Assembly (NCBI GenBank): GCA_027422505.1
Contig: JAPQWV010000660.1
Span: forward strand, 240,063 to 304,062
Direction: 5' to 3'
DNA: 64,000 bases
DNA from: Craterostigma plantagineum
Taxonomy: Eukaryota; Streptophyta; Magnoliopsida; Lamiales; Linderniaceae
Below are positions 11,901-22,412 of the stretch, piece by piece. The translations under genes and the position numbers were made by a program. The notes under the pieces were generated by a model. It searched no databases, was not told the origin of the DNA, and worked only from the letters and a program-made list of their open reading frames with translations. Numbering within the stretch: position 1 is the stretch's first letter; the number at the start of each line of letters is the position of its first letter.

Positions 11901-13585
11901 ATGGGGGAGAGATTGTGTTCTTCAAAGAGGTCAAAGACGACGACTACCACTATCACTGACTTGCCAGATGATGTTCTTGTCCACATCCTTTCCTTACTAT
12001 CCACCGACGACGCTGTTAAGACGGTTCTTATCCGGGGCTTTTCCAACCTATGGCAAACCGTACCTGTACTTGATTTTAATTCTAGAGGCATTGATGTTCC
12101 TGGCACTTGGGAGCATCTCAACGACGGCCCACTGCGTATGATTTCCCACGTTTTGGATCTTCAGAGCAGCAATACTATGCCCTTGGATAGAGTATGCGTT
12201 AGGCTTTTCTTCCCTAAATTTGACCCGCGCTATACCAAGTATCCACCAGAAATCATCAACTGTCTGAAAAAATTGATACTTCATGCCAAAAGGAGAAAAG
12301 TCAAGTATTTAGATCTCAATTTCAACGTTCGTCGTGTCGCGTTTGTAGAGCTGATGAAGCTCTACGATTTATCCGATCATCATGTGTTGGTGTCTGATGA
12401 TTTGATCCATCTGAGGCTGACTGCTTGTAGCGTCATCTCATGCCGGAGCGTGAATCTGCCGTCTCTCAAAGTCTTATACTTGCATGAAGTTACGGTGACC
12501 AATGTACACATGGAGCAAGTGCTAGTTGGCTGCCCGTCGCTCGAACATCTGTCTCTGTTCGACTGTCTTACCCTTACGAAATTGACATGTACGAACCGCA
12601 ATTTGACAAAACTGACACTTTTTCGCAGCAAGCATGACTTTAAGAAATTTGAGGTGTCATGTCACCACGTGCTGCAGTTGGAATTATCAGGGGTCGTGCA
12701 ACCTTTTGTTTTGTTGGATGTTTCGTCTGTGGTTGATGTTTCGATCCATCCTCACAACAATGGTCATAGCTATTGCATTGGCACTTTTCACCGCACTTTT
12801 TGGGAATTAATGAAAAAGACATCCCATTGCAAGATTTTCAGGGCGGGCGGATGGACTGTTGAGGTAATGTAATGTAATAGTATTAGTAGTAGCTCGTTTT
12901 TTTCTTCGCTGTCCTAATTGCGTGTAGTTGATGGAACGAACTTACTACAACGGTTAAGTGCAGTTTCATGATTGTTCTGTTCTATCTTGTTCCTCAACAA
13001 TGGAAAAATGGATTATTTCAGGAGCTGGCAGTGCGTGGTCGTAGTAAGTTTAGCGATTGGCCATCCTTTTGTTATAAGAGCTTAGTTATGGAGATGGGCC
13101 TGAGGATTGAAAACCAACCCGGAATCGCATTACTCTTGCAGAATTCTCAATCTCTTGAAACGCTAACGTTGCATTTTCAGTGCAAAGGGTATCATAAATT
13201 CCTGGTACGGTCTCGAATTTTGTATTTATGTTATTTGCTATTAAAAATTCTGAGCAAGAACATTGGTGTGTCTGTATAGGGAGTCCCTGTTTGCGAGTGG
13301 GTATCATTCGGTCAAGGTGAAGCGTACTGGAAAACGACATTTCCGCGCCTCGTGACCATAAACATATACGGTGACTTAAACAATCCGTTTGTTTTTGAAA
13401 TTTTGCGAGTTTTGTTGAGGTGTGCAATCGGATTGAAGAAGGTGGTAGTTTCATCCAAGGACGCCGATTGCCCTTTCGGACATGAAGATTACCATTATAC
13501 TTCTGACCAACTACTACAGCTTTCGAATATCTGCAAAGAAATTCATCCAGCCTCCCCTGAAGCTGTTGTTTATTTCAATTCTTAA
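11901..13585 (+). CDS. F-box/LRR protein (FBD-like family)
   Basis: Three exons, 11901-12863, 13022-13204 and 13280-13585, all joined in phase 0, giving 483 aa. Residues ~17-60 are an F-box (ITDLPDDVLVHILSLLSTDD, then a NLW motif). Degenerate leucine-rich repeats follow, such as VNLPSLKVLYLHEVTVTN and CPSLEHLSLFDCLTLTKLTC. The end, ICKEIHPASPEAVVYF, is the ASP-x-AVV-x-F tail common in plant F-box/LRR and FBD proteins. Such proteins are substrate adaptors of SCF ubiquitin ligases; the target is unknown. The gene lies between two related direct repeats (10040-10296 and 13735-13985), so it may have arrived or been duplicated as a unit. No frame breaks are visible. Confidence 0.88.
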
Positions 13586-13734
13586 TTTAGTATATATTTA
13601 TAATGGCTTGGTTTTAGTTGCCTGCACTGCACTAAATTATTGTTTGGGGATTAATTATTATTTTTATTATAAGCTACTCGTAATGAAGAGTTTTTTTACT
13701 TAACGGATTATTGTCTTCTACTTGATCAATATGT

Positions 13735-14275
13735 GGGGTCAAATATACATTCAGATATGTATCGAGTTTCTGGCTTTTGGGCGTAAGGTAATTATCTATT
13801 CGATCTGTCGTACATTTATTATCAATATTTTGAAATATCGCATTCAAATTATATTATATATAACACAAAAATAGAACACAAGCAAACCAAAACGCATTAT
13901 GAACTCGACTGACCTCGTTCTCCGTCTCAGTTCCTCAGCAGTTATATGTGCATATTTTATTTTTCTAAACATATATTTAATATTAGGGTTCCTTAGATAC
14001 CAACGAACGCACATCAATATCAACACAAGTTACAATAATTATTAAATATCCAATTAGTTCAAATAAAATATACACAAGAAGGCAAAAAACGCTAGTGACG
14101 AAAAGCAGATAAAAAGATGAATAAAGATCCCTACTAGCCACTAGCCAGCCCATCCTCGCAGCAAAAAATCAAGACAATACAAAAGTACACAAAACAGACA
14201 AACGACTGAATCCATGACAACGAATGATGTAGCGTAATAACACAATCAAATAATCACCTCCCATCAAGATAATAG
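13735..14275. repeat. repeat copy B: A-like part fused to a TMK1 3'-end copy
   Basis: The first ~250 bp match copy A (10040-10296). From about 13912 to 14275 the sequence matches 21985-22412, the 3' flank of TMK1. The match includes the TMK1 stop codon and last codons (TCACCTCCCATC at about 14256-14267) in the same orientation. It is therefore a displaced copy of the TMK1 3' end with small indels. It also provides the empty Helitron site (13973/13974). Confidence 0.8.
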
Positions 14276-15389
14276 TAGTTATAAAAATAATAATAATAGA
14301 TATAAAACCTTTCCCAGTTTACGTAGGGCAAACAAATGCCCTCTTATCTGGATATGTAAGCAAGGCCTATCCTTCATAAATTACTGGCACATTTGGCTGA
14401 AATCATGTTTGTATGCATAAATGCTGTATTCTGAATTCACTTGATTCATTATTGGCATAATCCTTAAAATGTTATATCAAGAGTGACTGAAAATGTTATA
14501 TATGATCTGAAGCGCATTAGACACGGTGAACTGAAATGTTTATATGTGATCCTTAAAATGACAATATCGGCTATTGTAAAAACAAACTATATCAGAAGTA
14601 AACATCGATATATGGACAGAATTCGAGTGTGACCCACTATTAAACCTCAAGTCTTCGTATGGCAGAACCCTTCAGGGGAGAAGAGGCACCACTTGAATCA
14701 AGCCATCACCTATTCAACAGGACAGGAAAAACCTTACCAACATATTTAAAAAGACTGGAAAAGAACTGAAGAACATACTTGAGATTATTTCGTTTGATGT
14801 CAGTCTGTCTAAGGGCTTCTCCACCCGACACGCAAAACCCAAAATGGGTAGAAGAAAAGCTCCAACCGTACTGGAAATAACAACGCATAATGGGTTGATA
14901 GTTTTTTTTTTTTCTTTTTGAACGCATTTTTGCGTTTGTACTATTCACAAACCAAAAAGTTTCATAGAATTATATTTTTGAACCATAATGTTACTTAATT
15001 ATGTTAAAGTCCTATTTGGTAAATTACATTTTTGACCAAAAATTAATCATTTTCAGTTTTATTATTATGAGCTTATTATTATTATTATCATTACTATTAT
15101 TATTGTATTGTTATTATTATTATCATTATTATACTATTATTGCTGTTTTTATTGTTATTATTATTATTATGGTTGTTTTTATTAATATTATTATTATTAT
15201 CATTTACTATTATTATCAAAGCAATCATTAAATTTATTTAATTTTGATTATGTGTTGTACAATAACACAATTATAAAATTTAAAATATTATCACTAAAAT
15301 AAAACGATAAATACTAGTACGCAAATAACAATACATTACATGCCGTAGAAAATAACACACACAGAAAATAATAAACAATACATAAATTA
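14276..15389. other. intergenic DNA with an ATT-rich microsatellite
   Basis: No gene recognised. From about 15060 to 15240 it is a degenerate (TTA)n tract; frames across it code only for I, L and Y runs. The rest is unremarkable AT-rich DNA. Confidence 0.55.
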
Positions 15390-15608
15390 TTAAAACAACA
15401 ACATATATTCAATAGTCAGGCAGACCAACATCACTTCCTCCAATATCATTGAAAATATGGCCAAATACATCGGGTTGGAACAATCTTGTTGAGTTTGCTG
15501 AGCTCTTTTTTGCAAAATGCGTGTCTTTTCAGCTTCAACATATGCTCGAACATTTGGATCACTTATGGAGCTGACATCTTGAAACAAAATTTTATTTTCT
15601 TCCCTCAT
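15390..15608 (-). pseudogene. remnant of a Harbinger ORF1 (Myb-like/NAM-associated) tail
   Basis: The 72-residue frame begins MREENKILFQDVSSISDPN and continues AYVEAEKTRILQKRAQQ. This resembles the C-terminal part of the Myb/SANT-like companion protein of plant PIF/Harbinger elements (and NAM-associated tails), where a KMREEE-x-I-x-x-D-x-SS pattern precedes a coiled coil. No DNA-binding domain is present upstream, so it is a fragment. It lies divergently beside the transposase piece, the usual PIF/Harbinger arrangement. Family assignment is from motif resemblance only. Confidence 0.5.
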
Positions 15609-15642
15609 TTCTTTTAGGGCGTACTAGAGTCATCTCATATTT

Positions 15643-16117
15643 TCTCAGACCTAACTCAAGGTATTGCTCCTTCAGCTCACTACGTTATTCAAGGAAAAGA
15701 ATACAATATGGGTTATTATTTAGCTGATAGCATATATCCAAAATGGTCTACAATTGTGCAAACAATTCACGAGCCACGCGGTCCCAAGAAAAAATATTTT
15801 GCATGAAGCAAGAATCTTACAGAAAAGACGTTGAACGTGCATTCGGAGTTCTTCAATCATGTTTTGGCATTGTAGCAGGACCGGTACGTTATTGGAAAAA
15901 GGAAGTACTGCACGATATAATAACTACATGTATTATTTTGCATAACATGATTGTGGAGGATGAACGCGACCTTAGTGCGCCAATTGAAATTGAGATGGAA
16001 TCGTCGCCGTCGGAGGTCGAACTGGCGATTGATGAAAATATTCGATTTGAAGAATTCATATCTCATTACAAAAAAATTAGGAATAAAGATGATCACATTG
16101 CACTCCGTAATCATTGA
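15643..16117 (+). pseudogene. PIF/Harbinger transposase, C-terminal fragment
   Basis: Conceptual translation gives GIAPSAHYVIQGKEYNMGYY and LADSIYPKWSTIVQTI, then, after a one-base frame change near 15800, YRKDVERAFGVLQSCFGIVA and LHDIITTCIILHNMIVEDE. These are the conserved C-terminal blocks of plant Harbinger DDE transposases; the E in VERAFG is the likely third catalytic acid. The first two catalytic Asp blocks are missing upstream. The fragment cannot encode an active enzyme. Confidence 0.8.
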
Positions 16118-16402
16118 TTGATCATTTGATGGAGGAGTATACAAATGGCGAGACTTGAAATCTATCTCTTTGTTATGTGTACGATTTTACTTATTTGCGT
16201 GTATTTTTTAGCTCGTCTATTGTAATTTTTATTTTCTAATAATTATTATTTTATCAGCTTTTATATGTACCTTTTATCAATTAGAAAAAAATTATGTAAT
16301 TTTTCTAATCGAATTAAAATAATATTGTGTCTAATATGTAATATAGACAAAATATGTGATTAATATAGAAAATTGTAAAAGTTAATGTGAAAGAGAATAT
16401 TC

Positions 16403-17078
16403 GGATTTTTTAATTAAATAAACAAAAAAATAAGCATTAACAAAATAAACGTAAAATCGAAAACATTAATAAAATAGGCGATTCTGTAATCCCAGATTAC
16501 GAGTTACTCTAACTCGTAATCTGGAGTTACGAGTTACGATCCAGCTGGCGCGTACGCACACGTGGCGTAACTCGTAATCCCAGAATACGAGTTAGAGTAA
16601 CTCGTAATCTGGTATTACGAATTAGATCTGGTTTTTTAAACCCTACGTCGCGAAGAAGACGAGACGACGACGATAGACGACGCGACGACGACGAAGCGAC
16701 GACGACGACGACGGACCAGACGACGACGAAGCAGACGCCGACCTCCACGCCGCCGCTCACCCCGTGCCTCGACGCCGCCCCGCCGCGACTGCGACCCACT
16801 GCCCCTCCCTCTCACCCCGTCGCGTCCCGCCGCCCCGCCGCCACCACTGCCCCGCCGCGGAAAGTAACTTGTAATCCGGGATAACTCGTAATCCTGGATT
16901 ACGAGTTACGGCCAGGTCGGGTCAGCGGGTCAGCGGCCAAAAGTAACTCGTAAATCCGGATTACGAGTTACGTAACTCGTAATCTGGTGTTACGAAAATG
17001 CCTGTTTTATTAATGTTTCCAAAATTGCGTTTATTTTGTTAATGTTTGATTTTTTTGGTTTATTTAATTAAAAATACC
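16403..17078. mobile_element. Mutator-type MITE with GC-rich core
   Basis: Inverted ends GGATTTTTTAATTAAATAAA (left) and GGTATTTTTAATTAAATAAA (right, complement), with similarity continuing inward for over 100 bp. It is flanked by AGAATATTC at 16394-16402 and 17079-17087, a 9-bp duplication as in Mutator-like elements. That motif is nearly palindromic and recurs nearby, which weakens this test a little. The arms carry many TTACGAGTTA/TAACTCGTAA motifs. The core (16650-16860) is (CGA)n and CCGCC-rich and might be captured host exon DNA. Confidence 0.7.
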
Positions 17079-17936
17079 AGAATATTCTAAGAATATTCTT
17101 TTTAGTTTGAGAATGATGGTTGGAGTTGAATTACTGTTTGATGTGACACTTACTGCAAAATGGGTTTATAAATGGGTTTTTCGGTTGGAGATGATCTAAG
17201 GCGGTAGAAATATCATTTGCATTAACAACGGATCTCTCCGCTGACTTGCAAAGCAGAATAGCTTTCTCAGTGGTCTTTCTCAACACGTTCTCGAGCGATG
17301 CCCTCATTTGCTCAGCCGAGTCAATTCTAAAAGCCACTCCGTTTTGTCTGTACGATTTGTCGATTACATTCAATAGACCTTCGTGTACTGACCCATCAAG
17401 ACCAAGGGTCGACGCAAGGCTGGGCGGCGGCTCAAGGGCTACTTCATCTTCAACCCCGTTCAGAACATATACTCTAGAAAGCTTAACAGTTCTTGATTCT
17501 TTTTGATTTTTCCAAGCCCGAAATTTACATCTTGGACACTTACATCGATTCTTCTGTCTTGTGCACATTTTGCAGCAGATTTTTTAGCGATCCGATTGAC
17601 GAGTACGCTCCCTATCACGGCCAGTTCTTCAACCGCTTCGACGCTCAATTGCACGTCTTATTCAGCAAGATAGCCCTGAACGTTATTTACAAAGAAATTA
17701 ACCGGAATTGAGCGAACCATTTTGAGAATGAGAGCGTCGACAATGAACGAATGACAGTGAGATTAGTTTGAACGATCAACGGTTCTTAGTGACATTATAA
17801 ACTGTGCCTAAATGGGCCGGCTCGATAGCTTATATTAATCCCACCAGGCTTATTTGTGCGAGGATGAGGAACTCGGGGGGTTTTTCTGTTATTTAGGTTT
17901 AGTTTTGTGTGAAATTAAAAAAAGGGTGTGTAGGGT
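16728..17936 (-). repeat. left arm of a long inverted repeat
   Basis: This 1209-bp arm is the mirror of 18637-19845. Every position x here pairs with 36573-x with no gap; I found six mismatches by eye. The arm begins inside the Mutator-type MITE and ends at TGTGTAGGGT (17936). The full MITE with both target duplications is on this side only, so this arm is probably the older copy. Confidence 0.95.
17131..17720 (-). pseudogene. histone-fold-like gene, left copy
   Basis: Mirror image of the right copy (18853-19442), with one amino-acid difference in the second frame (CKSAERS here, CKSTERS there). The first frame starts MVRSIPVNFFVNNVQGYLAE and meets a TAA after 20 codons. It then stays open through LSVEAVEELAVIGSVLVNRI and RRIDVSVQDVNFGLGKI before a second stop. 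A frame offset leads into a 145-residue frame ending at 17131. Both copies share the stop and the offset, so these preceded the duplication. See the right copy for the domain reading. Confidence 0.6.
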
Positions 17937-18636
17937 TTTTAATTTTAAAAAAGGGATTGAGGGTTTAAAAAAAAATCGAATTGTTTGATTATGATTTTGA
18001 TCCGCTCGACTGAAATTTCATGTCGAAATCTGAGTGAATTTTGGTGTTTCTGAGCCTGAAATCGACATTTTCGAACAGAAATCGGTTTATTCGAGTTATT
18101 CGAGTTATTCGACCTCGTATTTGAGTTACTCGAATAAAATTATGGTAGAAAAATACAATATTCGAGTGGAAAAAAATCGAAAATAAAAATCGAATAAATT
18201 ATTTATTTTTCGAGTTTTTTATTTACTCGAAAATATTGCTCGAATTTAATAATTTATTCGAATTTTTTTTACTCGAAAAAAGTCAATTTAAGTTGGGGTA
18301 TTTTGATAACTTTCGTCCACTCCCTTTTGCTTAATAAAAATACGGAACGCTCCCTTAGCCCGAACTCGGGGTTAGTCAATTACCCTTTTCGACATCATAA
18401 TTACCTTTTAGGTTAGTCAATTACCCTTTTCGACATCATAATTACTTTTTAGGGATTCAGATGACTCGGTTAAGTTCATTTTGATTCTCAATCGTATTGA
18501 AGGAAAACAAAAAGAGAGAATTTTATCTTCCAGAATGGGTGATTTTGTGTGATTTATGCTATAATGGTGATATTATGTTTGTTGAGTTTGGGCTGCGATG
18601 CTTTATGGAAGTTGTGGGTTCGACAAGAATGTCATG
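17937..18636. other. spacer of the inverted repeat
   Basis: 700 bp between the arms. From 18060 to 18300 it is rich in TTCGAG/CTCGAATAA motifs like those around the MuDR element at 56.5-60.7 kb. A 44-bp block (GTTAGTCAATTACCC...) is repeated in tandem at about 18372-18460. No coding capacity recognised. Confidence 0.7.
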
Positions 18637-19845
18637 ACCCTACACACCCTTTTTTTAATTTCACACAAAATTAAACCTAAATAACAGAAAAACCCCCCGA
18701 GTTCCTGATCCTCGCACAAATAAGCCTGGTGGGATTAATATAAGCTATCGAGCCGGCCCATTTAGGCACAGTTTATAATGTCAGTAAGAACCGTTGATCG
18801 TTCAAACTAATCTCACTGTCATTCGTTCATTGTCGACGCTCTCATTCTCAAAATGGTTCGCTCAATTCCGGTTAATTTCTTTGTAAATAACGTTCAGGGC
18901 TATCTTGCTGAATAAGACGTGCAATTGAGCGTCGAAGCGGTTGAAGAACTGGCCGTGATAGGGAGCGTACTCGTCAATCGGATCGCTAAAAAATCTGCTG
19001 CAAAATGTGCACAAGACAGAAGAATCGATGTAAGTGTCCAAGATGTAAATTTCGGGCTTGGAAAAATCAAAAAGAATCAAGAACTGTTAAGCTTTCTAGA
19101 GTATATGTTCTGAACGGGGTTGAAGATGAAGTAGCCCTTGAGCCGCCGCCCAGCCTTGCGTCGACCCTTGGTCTTGATGGGTCAGTACACGAAGGTCTAT
19201 TGAATGTAATCGACAAATCGTACAGACAAAACGGAGTGGCTTTTAGAATTGACTCGGCTGAGCAAATGAGGGCATCGCTCGAGAACGTGTTGAGAAAGAC
19301 CACTGAGAAAGCTATTCTGCTTTGCAAGTCAACGGAGAGATCCGTTGTTAATGCAAATGATATTTCTACCGCCTTAGATCATCTCCAACCGAAAAACCCA
19401 TTTATAAACCCATTTTGCAGTAAGTGTCACATCAAACAGTAATTCAACTCCAACCATCATTCTCAAACTAAAAAGAATATTCTTAGAATATTCTGGTATT
19501 TTTAATTAAATAAACCAAAAAAATCAAACATTAACAAAATAAATGCAATTTTGGAAACATTAATAAAACAGGCGTTTTCGTAACACCAGATTACGAGTTA
19601 CGTAACTCGTAATCCGGATTTACGAGTTACTTTTGGCCGCTGACCCGCTGACCCGACCTGGCCGTAACTCGTAATCCAGGATTACGAGTTATCCCGGATT
19701 ACAAGTTACTTTCCGCGGCGGGGCAGTGGTGGCGGCGGGGCGGCGGGACGCGACGGGGTGAGAGGGAGGGGCAATGGGTCGCAGTCGCGGCGGGGCGGCG
19801 TCGAGGCACGGGGTGAGCGGCGGCGTGGAGGTCGGCGTCTGCTTC
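18637..19845 (+). repeat. right arm of the long inverted repeat
   Basis: Same length as the left arm (1209 bp) and about 99.5% identical by eye. It stops abruptly at GGCGTCTGCTTC (19845), in the middle of what is the MITE core on the left side. It therefore looks like a secondary copy truncated at its breakpoint. API5 pseudogene territory begins soon after. Confidence 0.95.
18853..19442 (+). pseudogene. histone-fold-like gene, right copy
   Basis: Two segments look like histone folds. The first (18853-19113) has a short helix IPVNFFVNNVQGYLAE, a long helix LSVEAVEELAVIGSVLVNRI and a strand-helix RRIDVSVQDVNFGL, spaced like H2A. The second (in the 19005-19442 frame) has GLLNVIDKSYRQNG, MRASLENVLRKTTEKAILLC and ERSVVNANDISTALDHL, spaced like H4/H2B-type folds. 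A stop at 18913-18915 and a frame offset near 19110 separate them, so no single protein is made unless it starts after the stop. I do not recognise the parent gene. The histone reading is an inference from pattern spacing, not from a search. Confidence 0.5.
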
Positions 19846-20445
19846 ATTATTTTTCTCAGCGAAGTGCAAGGTCATTGTAGTTTCAATTTCTCATCTAGAA
19901 ACAGGTTATAAGTTTTTTTTTAAAAAAAAATGAGAAACCTTTCCATTTTATCCTAATCGGCATCCAGAAATGACCTTCATCCTCTTGAAATTTTGACATT
20001 AGACTTCTATATTTTTGTCCTAAGAGTAGAGGAGTCAGTTGATGCACTAATACCTGCTAGCAGTTAGCACAACGGGCTGGCTATTGCTAAGCATGTAATG
20101 TATGAAAGCATATAAGCGAGCAACTCCGTTCATGATATTCTCCGTATATTTCTTTGACAGAATTGTAGTCTTGTCTACCCTTGATATCTTCAGTTATCTA
20201 TGAATTTACACCATACATGGGACTGGCGCTGATGAGGGTGCTGTGCTGTGTCTGGAATTATTAGATGAGAACCTTTTGTCTATGTAGCACTCAATGATTT
20301 GTTATGACTTGGTCCACCAAAGTTTTCTCTGTCGAATCAGCTATTTTGGAGTTATCCCATATGATTCACATTGGTTGGGTACTACCATGAGATCCTTATC
20401 CAGGGTTATATACTAGTTTTGAATAGTACAATTTGCATGTTGCAG
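19846..20445. other. non-coding DNA before the API5 pseudogene
   Basis: AT-rich DNA resembling plant intron sequence, ending in a good acceptor (GTTGCAG, 20439-20445). It is probably an API5 intron whose upstream exon is lost. Nothing else seen. Confidence 0.4.
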
Positions 20446-21990
20446 CATCATTAACAGCTCTATTTAAGCACATTGGGAGCACTGATGATCGAAATATGGA
20501 AGATATCAGTTCTTGGGAGAGTATACGTGAAGAAGTTCTGTGCTTCATCAGAGACAAGGTATAATAATATCCTAAATTTTGGCGTTAAAATTATAATGCA
20601 CTTATTTTCCAGGTGTTTCCTCTTAAAGCCGAGTTGTTGAAGCCCGCAGATGAAATGGAAAGGTATGTAACAAATTTGGTTAAGCAGGTAGCACGGCAAT
20701 GGCCTCAAGTTTTTCAACTAATTTGATCAGTGCATTTCAATTATGAATTTCATTTAGTTAGATGACCTTTTCTTCCACATGATAACCAAATTTAATTCAA
20801 CTTTTTTCTGGGATGGACTACAGAATCTGCAAGACGTAAGAGCAACTGAGTTTAAAATGTTTATGGACTTCTTGAAAAGTTTGACCTTATTCGGACAGAG
20901 TGCTCCGGTGGAACTAGTTGAGATTATTGAAGGCCAAGCAGATCTGGACGCTCAATTTAATGTATGTTATGAACCCCAAATAGGACGTTTTATCCCATAT
21001 CATCTGTGTCGTGTTGTTATCATTTGCAGCTGCGTAATTGTTGACGTTTAGAATCTGATCTTTGTCATGTGTCTCAGGTCTCAGACGGCGATCATGTTGA
21101 TAGGTTTATATCTTGCCTACAGATGGCACTTCCTCTTTTAAGGTAGGAAAAAGTGGTCTTTTTTAATTAATTATCTTAGAGATGCAATCATGTTTTGAAC
21201 TTATGGACGTTTTTTGATCCAGAGGGGTGCAGCAAGCAGCAAATTCCTGAGCTACTTGAATAATCAAATTATTCCTGTTTTTGACAAGGTAATAAATCAA
21301 TCTTATGGACTTCCCAATCTAATAATGGTTGTGTTATGGTGAATTTATTCTGCTGGCAAATTCCTTTTGAGTAATTCATTCATCCCTACCCGATGCCGAT
21401 ATGTCACTGCATATAAACTGCTGTTTTGTTAATTTTGCCATTGATTTCATTACCGTTGCACAATGTTTGGATTGTTTATTTCACAGCCTCTTTTACATAA
21501 TCTTTAATCCACGATACAAAACGAGGCTTAGATTGATCAGAAATTTGACATGAATTGCTAGCCTTTATGTTCTTTGAATTGTGTCAGCTTCCCGAAGAAC
21601 GGAAAGTAGACTTGCTGAAGAGCCTTGCTGAATTTCAGTTTATGCAGAACCTCTAGATTCCAGGCAGCTTCTTCCAGCAGTTGCTCAACTTCTAAAGGCG
21701 AGTCCATGATTTTTGGTTTCCTCTTTTAATGACCCTACTGTTCCTCGATATACCTTTTCACGTCGTCTTTGTATTTTGCAGAAATACATGGTTCGTAGGA
21801 AGATTGAATAGATGAACTTTGCGTGTGTTGAATGTCTGCTTTACTCATTTCACCACTTGGCTCACAAGGTAACCAACACTTTTCTTATTGAACAGGGCGG
21901 TTATATTTAGTATTGTAGCCGTGTTTATAAATCGTAAAGCTGCTTAACACAAACTTGACTTCCGTAGACTCCCAATGCCACAAATAGCCT
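20446..21990 (+). pseudogene. API5: API5 (apoptosis inhibitor 5)-like pseudogene, internal part
   Basis: Exons with kept introns read as API5/AAC-11. 20446-20559: SLTALFKHIGSTDDRNMEDI. 20613-20687: VFPLKAELLKPADEMERYV. 20823-20960: FKMFMDFLKSLTLFGQSAPV, then LVEIIEGQADLDAQFN. 21078-21142: VSDGDHVDRFISCLQMALPL. 21222-21289: SKFLSYLNNQIIPVFDK. 21589-21696 and 21781-21869: MNFACVECLLYSFHHLAHK. The last piece is PNATNSL. Damage: one-base frame changes near 21230 and 21640, and TAG for a Glu codon at about 21808. The N-terminus and all sequence after PNATNSL are missing. The known protein is a nuclear anti-apoptotic HEAT-repeat factor; this copy cannot make it. Kept introns show DNA-level, not retro, duplication. 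Confidence 0.88.
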
Positions 21991-22412
21991 CGTTCTCCGT
22001 TCTCCGTCTCAGTTCCTCAGCAGTTATATGTGCATATTTTATTTTTCTAAACATATATTTTAATATTAGGGTTCCTTAGATACCAACGAACGAACACAGT
22101 AAATTAATTATCAACACGAGTTACAATAATTATTAAATATCCCATTAGTTCACTAAGAAAAAAACTGAAATAAAATATACACAAGAAGCAAAAAATGCAC
22201 CCACTAGCGACGAAAACCGGATAAAAAGATGAATAAAGACCCCTACTAGCCAGCCCATCATCAGTTTCGCACAAAAAATCAAGAAAATACAAAAATACAC
22301 AAAACAAAACAAACGACTGAATCCATGACAACGAATGATATAGTGTAGTAACACATCACTGAAACACTCTCCAAAGCCAGTTAGAACACAGTCAAATAAT
22401 CACCTCCCATCA
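21985..22412. repeat. repeat copy C: TMK1 3' flank
   Basis: Direct repeat of 13912-14275, here in its native place as the 3' UTR/flank of TMK1. Its left edge joins the API5 pseudogene at CCTCG|TTCTCCG, within a few bases shared by both sequences (CTCGTTCTCCG), a microhomology-like junction. Confidence 0.8.

Noticed and set aside
14706..14948. 80-codon minus frame near the Harbinger remnants
   Set aside because: No match to transposase or any family I know; treated as chance.
15001..15231. Hydrophobic Leu/Ile/Tyr-rich small protein
   Set aside because: Translation of a degenerate (TTA)n tract.
16527..16799. Minus-strand 90-codon Val/Ser/Arg-rich frame
   Set aside because: Translation of the (CGA)n core of the MITE; capture of a host exon is possible but cannot be supported by sight.
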